A stretch of 44,526 nucleotides of DNA from JARRNJ01 sp037385045 (GCA_037385045.1 JARRNJ010000048.1:1-44526), one strand, 5' to 3'. Counted from the stretch's first letter, positions 7,587 to 16,410 are shown. Notes: a model not told the origin generated them from the sequence alone. A program made the numbers and translations.

Positions 7587-8243
7587 CCATTGACAAAACC
7601 GATAAGCCGCTAATTTCCAACTGGATATCTGAGCTGCGGGGATCGCCGGAACAAGTCTGTGTCGTGAGGAAACAAGGGTCGCAATTCGTGCGTTTCGCTC
7701 GGAAACGCCCCTGCGCGATAGGATACTTGAGGGGACAATTGGGAACGGCTGTTGCGGGGGGATTTGGAGCGTGGTTCCGGTACGCGAGTAGCGAACGATG
7801 GCTCGCATCCCGCCGCTTCGACGCATTCCGCGCGCCGATCTAGCTCGCGCGGCCCATGGTACGCATGAAGACGCTACGCCCGCGAATCGAACCCTCCGTT
7901 GACGCACGGAGCGGGGCGACTCGTTCTTGTCTCGCGACCGCAGCGGTAACGTGCTGTCAGGTCCACACTCCGACAAAATTTGCCGTATCCACGGGAACCT
8001 GGGAACTCTTGCCTAACACGGGCCGCGAGACGCACCGAGAGATCACTGCCGGCAGCGGACTGCACCCACAACGGGACCACATCGACGGTACATCAATCAA
8101 GACGGAGTGCAGCGAGCGGGTGGGTCTTGCGATTGAACGGATTCTGAGCGGCCGAGCATGTGTGTTTTGCACCCGGCCGAGTGGCGCAAAATCAACTCGC
8201 AACACGCATCGACAACTTCACGAGCAGGAATGTTGAGGCGTCT
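7587..8243. other. Non-coding stretch between two divergent sigma-54-type promoters
   Basis: No convincing gene was found on either strand; short frames here have no recognisable motifs. It holds two dyads at the right distances to be upstream activating sites: GCGTTTC-N5-GAAACGC (7690-7708) toward the oxygenase promoter, and TTTTGC-N15-GCAAAA (8165-8191) about 90 bp upstream of the candidate small-RNA start. Confidence 0.45.
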
Positions 8244-8259
8244 TGGAACATAAATTGCA
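8244..8259 (+). promoter_or_regulatory. Sigma-54-type promoter of a candidate small RNA
   Basis: The sequence TGGAACATAAATTGCA has GG (8245-8246) and GC (8257-8258) exactly ten bases apart and a perfect TTGCA -12 element. It is among the best sigma-54 matches in the window. The predicted start is about 8270, immediately before the first hairpin of the candidate RNA. Confidence 0.65.
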
Positions 8260-8269
8260 GAGGACTTGA

Positions 8270-8434
8270 CGTGCCATCAAGCCAGCGTCCTCGGGATTGC
8301 GCTGGCGGATGGCTCGTACGCTTCGTCCTGAAGCGTCGTAAGCAGTTGAGATAGAGTACGGCTCCTCCCTCTTGCCCAACATACTAGGGCGCTATTGGCG
8401 CCGCCCCTGTCCTTTGGCGGCGGCCTCTTTTTTT
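8270..8434 (+). ncRNA. Candidate sigma-54-dependent small RNA (about 165 nt)
   Basis: There is no coding frame, but the sequence is strongly structured. Hairpin 1 has an outer stem GCCATC/GATGGC (8273-8278, 8308-8313) and an inner stem GCCAGCG/CGCTGGC (8281-8287, 8300-8306). Hairpin 2 is ACGCTTC-GTCCT-GAAGCGT (8318-8336). An apparently unpaired C/U-rich segment GGCTCCTCCCTCTTGCCC (8360-8377) could pair with Shine-Dalgarno sequences. Hairpin 3 ends in seven T (8428-8434) and looks like a Rho-independent terminator. The whole unit fits exactly between a sigma-54 promoter and that terminator. I do not recognise it as a known RNA family. CTCCTCC is complementary to GGAGGAG ahead of the binding-protein gene (3324-3330), a speculative target. 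Confidence 0.6.
8399..8434 (+). terminator. Rho-independent terminator of the candidate small RNA
   Basis: CGCCGCC (8399-8405) pairs with GGCGGCG (8416-8422) around a ten-base loop, and a T-run follows at 8428-8434. It terminates plus-strand transcription. No plus-strand protein gene lies upstream, which is why a small RNA is proposed. Confidence 0.75.
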
Positions 8435-8710
8435 GTAACACGAATCCGCGCGAATGTGGCAACGATGTTCGTTCCACGGCCGTATCCGCCATGCCCAAAA
8501 CTCTGCGCCGACGCCTCCATATCACCGACGTCTTTCCCCCTCCCGTGGGCCGCTGCCAGGACTGAATGGTGCGCCTTAAGAGCTCTGGCTGCTAGCGTCA
8601 CCGGTATGTCAACACGCTATGGTCAGGATTGCCCCGCGAGATCTATGCAGCGGTTTCCCTCATAGTTACCGGGCGCCTATCCCGCTGCCACCGATTTGTG
8701 ACGGTATGCG

Positions 8711-8920
8711 TTATCGCGGCCGGCTTGCCGGCGAACCAAACGTCCCATCGGCCATACAGCCTTCATTCCAGGCGCAATCGGGGCAGTATTCCTTCCCGGG
8801 GCATCGGCCCTGCTGGCGCATAATACAACCGTCACCAATGCCCAAGAGTCTGCCCCGCGTCAGAGTATCCGACAGGGCGCCCAGCGGCGTTGCCCAGTTG
8901 AAGAAATTTCCAAATGACAT
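8711..8920 (-). CDS. Small cysteine-rich protein (69 aa), probably oxygen-regulated
   Basis: Not recognised. The 69-residue product has cysteines at 32, 40, 46, 49 and 55, with the cluster C-x7-C-x5-C-x2-C-x5-C ending DYC-like (GKEYCPDCAWNEGC). Such spacing suits metal or Fe-S binding. The N-terminus SFGNFFNWATPLGAL is hydrophobic but too short for a clear membrane helix. Support for its reality is a GGGGGA ribosome-binding site eight bases before ATG 8920 and a textbook class II FNR-type promoter immediately upstream. It follows the MFS gene on the same strand after 137 bp but appears to be transcribed separately. Confidence 0.6.
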   Translation of the reverse strand: MSFGNFFNWATPLGALSDTLTRGRLLGIGDGCIMRQQGRCPGKEYCPDCAWNEGCMADGTFGSPASRPR

Positions 8921-8962
8921 GACAGTATCCCCCGCATGACTTGATAAATTGGCCTGTAACTA

Positions 8963-9005
8963 ATAATAAATACACCACCCCACACGGCGCATTGACCTGT
9001 ATCAA
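8963..9005 (-). promoter_or_regulatory. Class II FNR/Anr-type promoter for the small Cys-rich gene
   Basis: On the minus strand TTGATACAGGTCAA (9005-8992) matches the FNR consensus TTGAT-N4-ATCAA at nine of ten positions. A -10 element TATTAT lies at 8968-8963. If transcription starts at about 8957, the box is centred near -41.5, the classical class II position, with a leader of about 36 nt before the ATG at 8920. Confidence 0.7.
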
Positions 9006-9057
9006 GCTACGTTGCAGCCACCCGAGTCGTAAAATCAGCTGCTCGAGCGGCGACTGC

Positions 9058-10284
9058 TCAACTCGCCGACGCCGAATCCGGCACGAAGCGCCGCTGCCGG
9101 ACTGGCACATCATCGATTCGCCAATGAAGGAGCGCGGCAACCACGCCCAACCCGATCGAGACCAGCCATACCAATTGATAGGAACCTGTCAGATCGTACA
9201 TGTAACCACCCAACCATGCGCCGGCAAAGGCGCCCAGCTGATGACTGAAAAAGACAATCCCGAACAGGCTGGATAAGTACCGTACACCGAAAATGTGGCC
9301 CACAAGCCCGCTCGTGAGGGGCACGGTGCCAAGCCATAGAAAGCCGATGGCCGCGGAAAACATCAGGGCCGAAATATTCGATAAGGGGACAGCCACAAAT
9401 GCGGCAATGATGATTGACCGAGTAGTGTACAGCAGTCCCAACAGGTGCTTGCGGCTATAGCGGCCCCCCAGGACGCCGCACACGTAGGTCCCCACGATGT
9501 TGAACAAACCAATCATTGCTAGGGACCAGCCGGCGACCTGACTACCGACACCATTTTCGGTTAAATAGGCCGGCAGGTGAGTGGCAACAAATGCAATATG
9601 GAAGCCGCAGACCAAGAATCCCCCATTCAGAAGCCAATAGCTGCGGTGTCTGCGGGCCTCGTGCAGCGCTTTTCCCAAGCTGTCAAAGTCGCTATTGTGC
9701 TTGGCGCCCCGATCCGACGCGGGCGGTGAGCGGAGCACGCCGGCGAGCAGGGGCACAAACGACGCCGCCCCCGCCAATATGAGTAGCGTCACTATCCACC
9801 CGTAACCGGCCAGCAGGTGCTGCGCAATAGGTACTGTGGCGAACATCCCGAGCGATCCGCCAGCTGTGACCAAACCCAAGGCGAGACTATGATACTCACG
9901 AGACACCAAGCGCCCCACCGCGCCCAGGACCACCGCCCAGGTCGTACCGCTCAGTCCGAGACCAACCAGTACACCAAGGCTGAATTGTAGCGATACTGCA
10001 TCCACGCTGATAACTGCCAACGACAAACCAGCGACATACGACATCCCGCACACGACCAATACCCGCGCCGCACCGAAACGATCCGCGACCATGCCCGCCA
10101 CCGGCAGAGCGAGTCCCCATACCAGGTTCTGTATAGCGATAACCAATCCGAATACTTCATGACTCAGCGACAGATCAGTGCTGATCGGTTCGAGGAATAA
10201 TCCGAACGACTGCCGCACACCCATGGAAATAGCCGCTAGCAGACCCCCGGCGAGGACGACATGGGCAAAACGGCGTTGGGGCAT
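9058..10284 (-). CDS. Major facilitator superfamily permease
   Basis: Inner-membrane secondary transporter of 408 residues with about twelve hydrophobic helices. The MFS motif A is visible after helix 2 (GMVADRFGAARVLV), and the second half carries GLVGHIFGVRYLSSLFG and GGYMYDLTGSY, as in monocarboxylate/oxalate-formate-type porters. ATG 10284 is chosen because AAGGA lies nine bases upstream; longer in-frame starts lack this. It stands alone between two non-coding gaps. The substrate is unknown; an organic anion is a reasonable guess from the subfamily. Confidence 0.88.
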   Translation of the reverse strand: MPQRRFAHVVLAGGLLAAISMGVRQSFGLFLEPISTDLSLSHEVFGLVIAIQNLVWGLALPVAGMVADRFGAARVLVVCGMSYVAGLSLAVISVDAVSLQFSLGVLVGLGLSGTTWAVVLGAVGRLVSREYHSLALGLVTAGGSLGMFATVPIAQHLLAGYGWIVTLLILAGAASFVPLLAGVLRSPPASDRGAKHNSDFDSLGKALHEARRHRSYWLLNGGFLVCGFHIAFVATHLPAYLTENGVGSQVAGWSLAMIGLFNIVGTYVCGVLGGRYSRKHLLGLLYTTRSIIIAAFVAVPLSNISALMFSAAIGFLWLGTVPLTSGLVGHIFGVRYLSSLFGIVFFSHQLGAFAGAWLGGYMYDLTGSYQLVWLVSIGLGVVAALLHWRIDDVPVRQRRFVPDSASAS

Positions 10285-10961
10285 GAGAGCATCCTTCTGC
10301 CGAACCCCGAGTTCATGTCCCAATGGACCGATCACTCGCGAGTCGGAAACCTAGCCTAAAGACAGGGGGCTGGATAGACGTCATCATAGTCGCCCGATGC
10401 GAAAATTGGATAATCCAAGGCTGCAGCCGGTATTGTTTCGCACCACTTACGCGGCGCTCCGCTCGAACCGTTGGGTCCTCACGAAGCCACCCCCCACTGC
10501 AAATGCAGGCGCGGGACCCGAATGGCTCCCCCGTCTGCATCAGGCGGAGCCCGTGGGTCACCCTTCAACTACCCGACTGGCCAAAGTGCACGATCTTCGC
10601 TTCACCTGATCGTACGACCGCGTTTTACCCGAGTGCTCCATCCGAGCGGTTACGAACAAGGTGCCAAGGCTGACTCAGAGCGTAAAGGTTCGGACGCTCA
10701 AATCGCTCGTCAGCGGTGTTGACCGATCCGCTAGGCAATGGAATCGCAAGAACGCGTGTCGGCCCGCAACAATGCGCTTCGGTGATTTAGTGCGGGGAAT
10801 TGCGATCCCGAAGCACTGGGCGATAAAGTACAGTTGCACGATGCGGTAAGGCGGCTTCTCCTGTAGCATTAACGCCGCGGAATGTTGATCGCTGATCATG
10901 TTCCGGGCGTTTCGCGCGACAAACGCCAACGCGCGGCCGGTGTATCCCGCCGAAGGGCATT
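10285..10961. other. Non-coding gap upstream of the MFS gene
   Basis: No supported gene was seen in 677 bp. It contains a 13-bp dyad TTGGATAATCCAA (10406-10418) about 122 bp upstream of the MFS start, which could be an operator. Nothing else with a recognisable motif was found. Confidence 0.4.
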
Positions 10962-11468
10962 CTAGCGTGTATATCGCAATACCAACACCGGAACGCTCGA
11001 ATGCGTAATCACTTTGTTCGTTTCGCTGCCAAGGACAAGGCCTCTTGCGCCCCGCCAACCGTGGGAGGCCATTGCGATGAGGTCGCAGCCCTGTTCCTTT
11101 GCCGTCTCAATGATGGCTTCGTATGGTTCGTCGTGGATTTTATAAACGCAGTTGCACTCGACACCCTGGTCGCCAGCGGCCGATTCAACAGCACTGAGAC
11201 GGTACTCGGCAATACCTCGTGCCTGCTCCAGGTGCTCTTCGGCTGACGCTGGAAACTGAGACGCTTGATCGGGCGGCGTGCCTGGCATGGTCCATCCTTC
11301 GCGGTAGGCGCGCAGGAAACCCAAATGCGCTTCGGCCGCACCGAATTCAGCGACAACGTTGACACCGGTTACCTTGGCGCCGAGCGCTTTAGCCAGTGAC
11401 ACCGCTTCTTCAATAGCCTTCTGGGATAAGGGTGAACCGTCTGTTGGAATCAGAATATGCTTATACAT
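10962..11468 (-). CDS. Universal stress protein, single UspA domain
   Basis: Cytoplasmic nucleotide-binding stress protein of 168 residues. It starts MYKHILIPTDGS with GGAGG seven bases before ATG 11468, and an upstream in-frame extension lacks support. The C-terminal ATP-binding signature ASHGWRGARGLVLGSETNKV fits the ATP-binding G-x2-G-x9-G class of UspA proteins. An insert of about 30 residues between strands 2 and 3 (AYREGWTMPGTPPDQ) is somewhat longer than usual. It is monocistronic, between two non-coding gaps. Confidence 0.9.
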   Translation of the reverse strand: MYKHILIPTDGSPLSQKAIEEAVSLAKALGAKVTGVNVVAEFGAAEAHLGFLRAYREGWTMPGTPPDQASQFPASAEEHLEQARGIAEYRLSAVESAAGDQGVECNCVYKIHDEPYEAIIETAKEQGCDLIAMASHGWRGARGLVLGSETNKVITHSSVPVLVLRYTR

Positions 11469-12109
11469 AATTAGCCTCCTCGTGCCGATACCAGTCCGAC
11501 AACCCAACACCAATCCCGCCGAGTCCCTGCTCGTCAATCGTTTCGATTCGATATCCAGTCCGAGCTCTTGCTCACGCGTAGCCATCAATACCGGACGTAC
11601 GCGTTCCATGGTGGAGCCTGGAATCCTGAATAGGAGTCATGACAGTCCCGCTCGTTTGGCAATTTGACATGCGCTGCGCACAACGCCGCGCCCGCCGACA
11701 GACACACTATGACCAGCAACCTTCATCGGTCACGTTCACCCGGAGTCGCGAGGGTCCGATCATCGTCGGATCGAGAACTCCGTCAATTGCCCCCCGCCTT
11801 CACCATCATTGAAACCCTTTATGGTCTCGTACCATCCGCCGTCGTTCGCCGGTGGATAGTAATGTCTACGAGCAACGTAGAACGCAACCCATTGCGTCGT
11901 CAAGGTCAATCTGCAACCCGGAAAGGCCAAAGTAACAAGTAAAGCAATGGCTGTGGCGCGACTTCAGCCCTGGCGCGCACTTGCGACGAGGAACCCCACG
12001 ATGCTCATAAACGCCCCGACGGGATACAGCACCCAAGTCGGCGCAAGTCGAAGGAACGTCTGTCGGACGGACGCGCCCGCCCAGACCAACTTGCTTCTGG
12101 CCGAGTACA
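11469..12109. other. Non-coding gap upstream of uspA
   Basis: 641 bp with no supported coding frame on either strand and no clear terminator. Only the ribosome-binding site of the UspA gene is evident at its left edge. Confidence 0.4.
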
Positions 12110-12988
12110 CTACGTCGCCTGGTCGCAGCTCATTGGGCACTCGGGATCCGCGGCCCACTCCTGCAGCGAATTGGTGTACACGGCGACATCGGTCAACCCC
12201 AGCGCGGTGAGTATCAACGCATCGCTACTCGCCGCGATCCCGCTGCCACAATAAGTGATCACGTTCCTGCCATCCAGTACGCCGGCCTCGGCGAAACGCC
12301 GACGCAACTCTGACCGTGGCCAGTAGGCGTGTGTTTGCGGATCGACCAAATCGCGCGCGGACACGTTGACGCTTCCAGGAATGTGACCGCGCCTACCATA
12401 ATGGACACCCTCACGACCAAAGTGCTGTTCAACCGTAAGTGCGTTCACGAGGTGGACCCCGGCGTCGGCCATCGCAGCCCGCACCTGTGACTGGTCCACG
12501 AGCATCCCACGCCGTGGTCGCGGAACAAACCGGGCGCGTGGATAACGGCACGGCTCCAACGACCACGGCCGACCCTCCCGTGTCCATTTTACCCAGCCAC
12601 CGTCGAGTACCGCCGCAGAGTCCAAACCGAACGCTCGGAGCATACACCACATACGCGCCGCCCATCGGTTGAGCGCCCGGTCATACAAGACAACACGGGT
12701 GCCGTCGCCGATGCCTCGGAGCTCCGCTGCGTCCGCGAACTGATAGGGATCCGGTACCAGAAAGTTAAGTTGCGGCGACGGTGCTGCAAAGTCACTGATC
12801 AGGTCGAGAAAACCACTCCCGGGTATGTGTCCCGCGCGCCAGTCGTCAATACCGCTTCTCGGCGTCTGTCCGGCATTATCCGGCCACGGATCCAGATACA
12901 CCGTGCAATCGAATACACGCAGGTCAGGGGCATCGAGATTCGCCTCCAACCAGTCCGTACTCACCAGGATATCAGGAAGCTCGGACAT
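12110..12988 (-). CDS. Sulfurtransferase, SseA/TST type (two rhodanese domains)
   Basis: Transfers sulfane sulfur from 3-mercaptopyruvate or thiosulfate to thiols or cyanide. The 292 residues comprise an inactive N-terminal rhodanese domain and an active C-terminal one. The catalytic loop is C247-GSGIAAS, close to the CGSGVTA loop of 3-mercaptopyruvate sulfurtransferases and unlike the CRKGVTA loop of thiosulfate rhodaneses. No signal peptide is present, so it is cytoplasmic. It is a lone gene, but the thiol dioxygenase at 17.9 kb also acts on small thiols. Confidence 0.9.
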   Translation of the reverse strand: MSELPDILVSTDWLEANLDAPDLRVFDCTVYLDPWPDNAGQTPRSGIDDWRAGHIPGSGFLDLISDFAAPSPQLNFLVPDPYQFADAAELRGIGDGTRVVLYDRALNRWAARMWCMLRAFGLDSAAVLDGGWVKWTREGRPWSLEPCRYPRARFVPRPRRGMLVDQSQVRAAMADAGVHLVNALTVEQHFGREGVHYGRRGHIPGSVNVSARDLVDPQTHAYWPRSELRRRFAEAGVLDGRNVITYCGSGIAASSDALILTALGLTDVAVYTNSLQEWAADPECPMSCDQAT

Positions 12989-13642
12989 TCACTTTGGACC
13001 GTGTCGCCTTCGTCGGTATCGATGAAAGTCTTGTACGAGACGGGCAGACGTACATGCTTTCCGCTCGTCCGCGAGTCGAAGTCACCATCCTTAGGCCGAA
13101 CTGTGCAACATGGACTGACGCTCGTGCGTCAACGCCCTTGGTACCGGACTACGTGGATTGCCCGTTGTCTTGTCAAACGGCAATCTGTGTACGTTACGTA
13201 CGCTCGACAAACGCGCCCCCGGAAGCCAGGTGGGCAAGCACGGTGCACGATCGTCGATCCAGGATGCGCCTTTACCGTGAACGAACACTGGAATAGGCAG
13301 GGTCGGCATTACAAAGAACACGTCGTGCGGCGAAAAGAAATAGACGTCTTCCTGGATTAGGACCCTTTCTGTTGCACGTCCGAGTCGGCCACCATCCTCT
13401 TCGCGCATGCGTCCTCTCCTCGAGCCGGATCAGCAACGTCAGCTCCGAGGGCCCAGCGGCTACGCGCTTCTTGCCATAGCCATAAGGCGTGGCGTCCGGA
13501 ATACCCATCTTCCGGCGCAGGTCACGCACCCACATCCCCAGTTAGGCTTTGTTTACACGCAAACGCGACTCGCTCCTGCGCGGATCATAATTTCTCCGCC
13601 GAATGACCTCGCTCTGGCTCAACTCCAGTCATGCCAGATCTT
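12989..13642. other. Gap with overlapping short frames, possible gene relic
   Basis: Two overlapping minus-strand frames, 13535-13272 and 13408-13091, look like one reading interrupted by a frameshift. The first has segments such as DLRRKMGIPDATPYGYGKK, and the second starts at ATG 13408 behind GGAGAGG and continues with IQEDVYFFSPHDVFFVMP. I recognise no family. It may be a decayed gene or chance. Confidence 0.25.
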
Positions 13643-14372
13643 TCACTCTTGATCGGCCGGAATCATCGAGTCGATATCACTGAGGACTACCCGGCCCTCC
13701 AGCTTCTGGGAATTTCGTCTCGGATTGACTTGGCATCGAAACACGAATCCGTCCGGCCGATGCACTGTAGTCTCCCACCACAATGGTTGGTCGTCGTCAA
13801 TATAGCCCACCGCGGAGACGACCAAGCCTGCTGCACCGGAATCCACATCCAAGAGGCGGGCTTGGTAATCGTTGAGAATTACGGCCTGAATGGTCTCGTC
13901 CGTTCTCGTTACGTTCAACCCGTAGACCTGCTCGAACAGTGCATACAGGGATCCGCTCAACGAGTGCATCAATAGATCGGGGCAGTATCGCGCAACGATG
14001 TAGCGATCCTCCAAGATCATCGGGACGCCGCTGGCCTTGCGCAGTCGCTCGATGCGATAGAGTCCATCGCCGTTCCGCACCTGGAGCTGCCCGGTTACGA
14101 TGCCATTGGTGTCGGAAGCGGCCAGCCGCTCAAAGCGCAGAACTTCTGTCGACGGCCGCAATCCGGCTCTCCGAGCGTTCTCAGTGAAGCTGGTCATGGA
14201 AATGAATTGGCGGGATGCAGGGTTATCTATCACGAAGGTCCCGACGCCCTTTTTGAATCGCAGCACTCATCCTTTCCGTTAGGAATCTGTCTCCCACGGC
14301 GTATTGCCCACTCGCGATCAGATTGCGGAGCTCCTTGTTAACCTGCTGATAAATTGGATCTTTATTGATCAT
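13643..14372 (-). pseudogene. HutC/UTRA-type GntR regulator with deleted DNA-binding helices
   Basis: The C-terminal UTRA ligand-binding domain is intact (from about LRFKKGVGTFVID to the stop at 13643). The GntR N-terminus begins at ATG 14372 as MINKDPIYQQVNKELRNLI and runs to FLTER. In the family about 25 residues carrying the recognition helix should lie between FLTER and the LRFKKG wing. Here only a few bases separate them, and they are in different frames. The deletion plus frameshift removes the helix-turn-helix. The remaining frame could start at GTG 14266, giving an effector domain that cannot bind DNA. It lies divergent from the aldolase-phosphatase-kinase operon, its probable former target. 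Confidence 0.75.
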
Positions 14373-14482
14373 CGGCGGTCAGAAAAATGCGTTCGTAATG
14401 TGGATCAAGTACCGGTTGCACCGTGCTTTGGAGTCACCCGCGCACCACGGCCGGGCTGCGAAACCATTGGTGCCGGTCGCCC

Positions 14483-14511
14483 TTGACTTTGACTGTCTGG
14501 TAGCATATCAC
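14483..14511 (+). promoter_or_regulatory. Sigma-70-type promoter candidate for the aldolase operon
   Basis: TTGACT (14483-14488), a 17-bp spacer and TATCAC (14506-14511) make a reasonable sigma-70 promoter reading toward the aldolase gene. The leader would be about 260 nt. The match is by eye and unsupported by other signals. Confidence 0.4.
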
Positions 14512-14777
14512 TTGTACCGTGGCTAAGCCACCAGTCCAGATTAGGAGCTGATCTCCGATTGCCGCGGGGGCGAGTCGGGGAATGAAAGTGTCCGGCGGAG
14601 TGCCCTAGGCATTCGGCCGTCGCGCTGCCAAGACTCTCGCCCGGTGAGACACCCGCGCCGTCTCCACGCCCGGCGCCTGCCTCCGTTAAACAACGATTCG
14701 TCCTTGTGCGTCCGTGGTGGAATACCGCTCCAAGGCCGGACGAACCGATCACACTGCCTCCAAAGGAGACTGCCATC

Positions 14778-15659
14778 ATGCCGATGGTGACCATGAAACC
14801 GATGCTGCAGCGTGCCAAGCAGGCCAAATACGGCATCGCTGCATTCAACATGATCGATTACAACAGCGCCCGGTCAATAGTGGACGGAGCGCAGGAACTG
14901 GACGCTCCGTTAGTCATCCAGGTCTCGGTCAAGACCATCAAATTGTGGGGCCACAAACCCATCGCAAACTGGGTCCGTGACCTGGCGAATGAGGTGGATA
15001 TCCCAGTGGCACTGCACCTGGATCACTGCAAGGATCTGGACGTCATCAAAGGCTGCATCGATGCCGGCTGGACCTCGGTGATGTTCGACGGCTCCGACCT
15101 CCCTTTCGACGAGAACTTGGCCCAAACGCACGTGGCCTACGGCCTGGCCACCGCGGCGGGGGTGGGCCTGGAGGCCGAGTTGGGGGCGATCGGCGGCACC
15201 GAGGACGACAAATTCGTCGCGCAGGATGAGGCCATTCTCGCCGATGTGGATGAGTGCATCCGCTTCTGCCGCGAGTTACCGGAACTGGCGGTATTCGCGC
15301 CGGCGATCGGCACCGCCCACGGGTTTTATGCGGGTGAGCCCAAAATTGCCTACGAGCGGCTATCCACGATCAACGCGAACATTGACATTCCGATCGCGCT
15401 GCACGGCGGTACCGGCCTCACCGATGACCAGTTCCACCGTTGCATCGATTCGGGATGCTCCAAGGTCAACATCTCAGCCATGCACAAACGGCAATACATC
15501 GATGCCTTCGTCGGACTGCGTGAGAAGCAGCCCAATGAAGGAGAACCGATCAAGTTCATCAGCGCCCAGTACGAAGCACTCAAGGCCGACGTGAAAACCA
15601 TGATTCGGATCTTCGGCTCCGCCGGCAAGGCCGCGCACGCACGGTCGGCATACATCTAA
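14778..15659 (+). CDS. Class II (zinc) aldolase, KbaY/GatY/Fba family
   Basis: Cleaves or forms a phosphorylated ketose by retro-aldol chemistry with a divalent metal. Metal-site and catalytic residues are in place: D82-H83 (LHLDHCKD), the acidic stretch EAELGAIGG, H181 (GTAHGF) and H209 (LHGGTGL). The length of 293 residues suits the KbaY/GatY branch. ATG 14778 follows AAAGGAG; the longer frame back to 14706 lacks a site. It is the first gene of an operon with a CbbY-type phosphatase and a DUF1537 kinase, which suggests catabolism of a sugar acid or related phosphoester, but the exact substrate cannot be read. Confidence 0.9.
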   Translation: MPMVTMKPMLQRAKQAKYGIAAFNMIDYNSARSIVDGAQELDAPLVIQVSVKTIKLWGHKPIANWVRDLANEVDIPVALHLDHCKDLDVIKGCIDAGWTSVMFDGSDLPFDENLAQTHVAYGLATAAGVGLEAELGAIGGTEDDKFVAQDEAILADVDECIRFCRELPELAVFAPAIGTAHGFYAGEPKIAYERLSTINANIDIPIALHGGTGLTDDQFHRCIDSGCSKVNISAMHKRQYIDAFVGLREKQPNEGEPIKFISAQYEALKADVKTMIRIFGSAGKAAHARSAYI

Positions 15660-15689
15660 ACGCCTCAGGTGTGGAGAAGGTTCGCTCCC

Positions 15690-16400
15690 ATGCAAGCGTT
15701 GATCTTCGACTGTGACGGCGTCCTGGTGGACACCGAACGAGACGGCCATCGCGTAGCCTTCAATCGGGCCTTTGCCGTCCAAGGACTCAACCGAAAATGG
15801 TCCATCGAGCGCTACGGAGAGCTTCTCACCACGGCTGGCGGCAAGGAGCGCATGCGCCGTGACTTCGACGAAACCGGCTGGCCGGTGCCCGTAAATGAAC
15901 GGGACCGGCTGATCACCGATTTGCACCGACTGAAAACGGACCTGTTCATGGATCTCATCGAGTCGGGAGAGCTGCCTCTACGCACGGGCGTGGCGCGACT
16001 CATCGACGAGGCTATTGATGCAGACATCGAACTGGCCGTCTGCTCGACGTCCAATGAGCGGGCGGTCCAGGCCGTGGTCGATGTAATGCTGGGTCCCGGC
16101 CGGGCGCGACATATCGCCGTGTTTGCAGGGGATATTGTGTCGGCAAAGAAACCGGACCCTGCGATCTACCAACTCGCCGTCGAACGACTGGGGTTGGATC
16201 ACCGTCGCTGCGCGGTGATCGAAGACAGCAATAACGGATTGCGAGCGGCTGTCGGTGCCGGAATGCACTGCGTGATCACCACTTCGTTCTACACCGGGAA
16301 AGAGGACTTCACCGGTGCCGATCTCGTCGTGCCCGAACTCGGGGACGGTCCGCCGGTCAGCGTCCGCCTGGCGGACCTCCAAGCGCTGTGCAGCGAGTGA
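15690..16400 (+). CDS. HAD phosphatase, CbbY-like
   Basis: Haloacid-dehalogenase-family phosphatase of 236 residues starting at ATG 15690 (GGAGAAGG upstream). Nucleophile and acid D8 and D10 lie in FDCDGVLVDTE, the Thr/Ser of motif II in CSTSNE, the Lys of motif III in KKPDPAIY and motif IV in EDSNNGL. The segment YGELLTTAGGKERMRRDF matches CbbY proteins, whose characterised members dephosphorylate xylulose-1,5-bisphosphate, a misfire product of Rubisco. No Rubisco gene is in the window. Position between an aldolase and a kinase implies a sugar-phosphate substrate of that pathway. Confidence 0.88.
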   Translation: MQALIFDCDGVLVDTERDGHRVAFNRAFAVQGLNRKWSIERYGELLTTAGGKERMRRDFDETGWPVPVNERDRLITDLHRLKTDLFMDLIESGELPLRTGVARLIDEAIDADIELAVCSTSNERAVQAVVDVMLGPGRARHIAVFAGDIVSAKKPDPAIYQLAVERLGLDHRRCAVIEDSNNGLRAAVGAGMHCVITTSFYTGKEDFTGADLVVPELGDGPPVSVRLADLQALCSE

Positions 16401-16410
16401 GGAACGGGCC

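Noticed and set aside
13091..13535. Two overlapping minus-strand frames as real genes
   Set aside because: They need a frameshift to make one protein and show no recognisable domain; kept only as a possible relic in the gap description.
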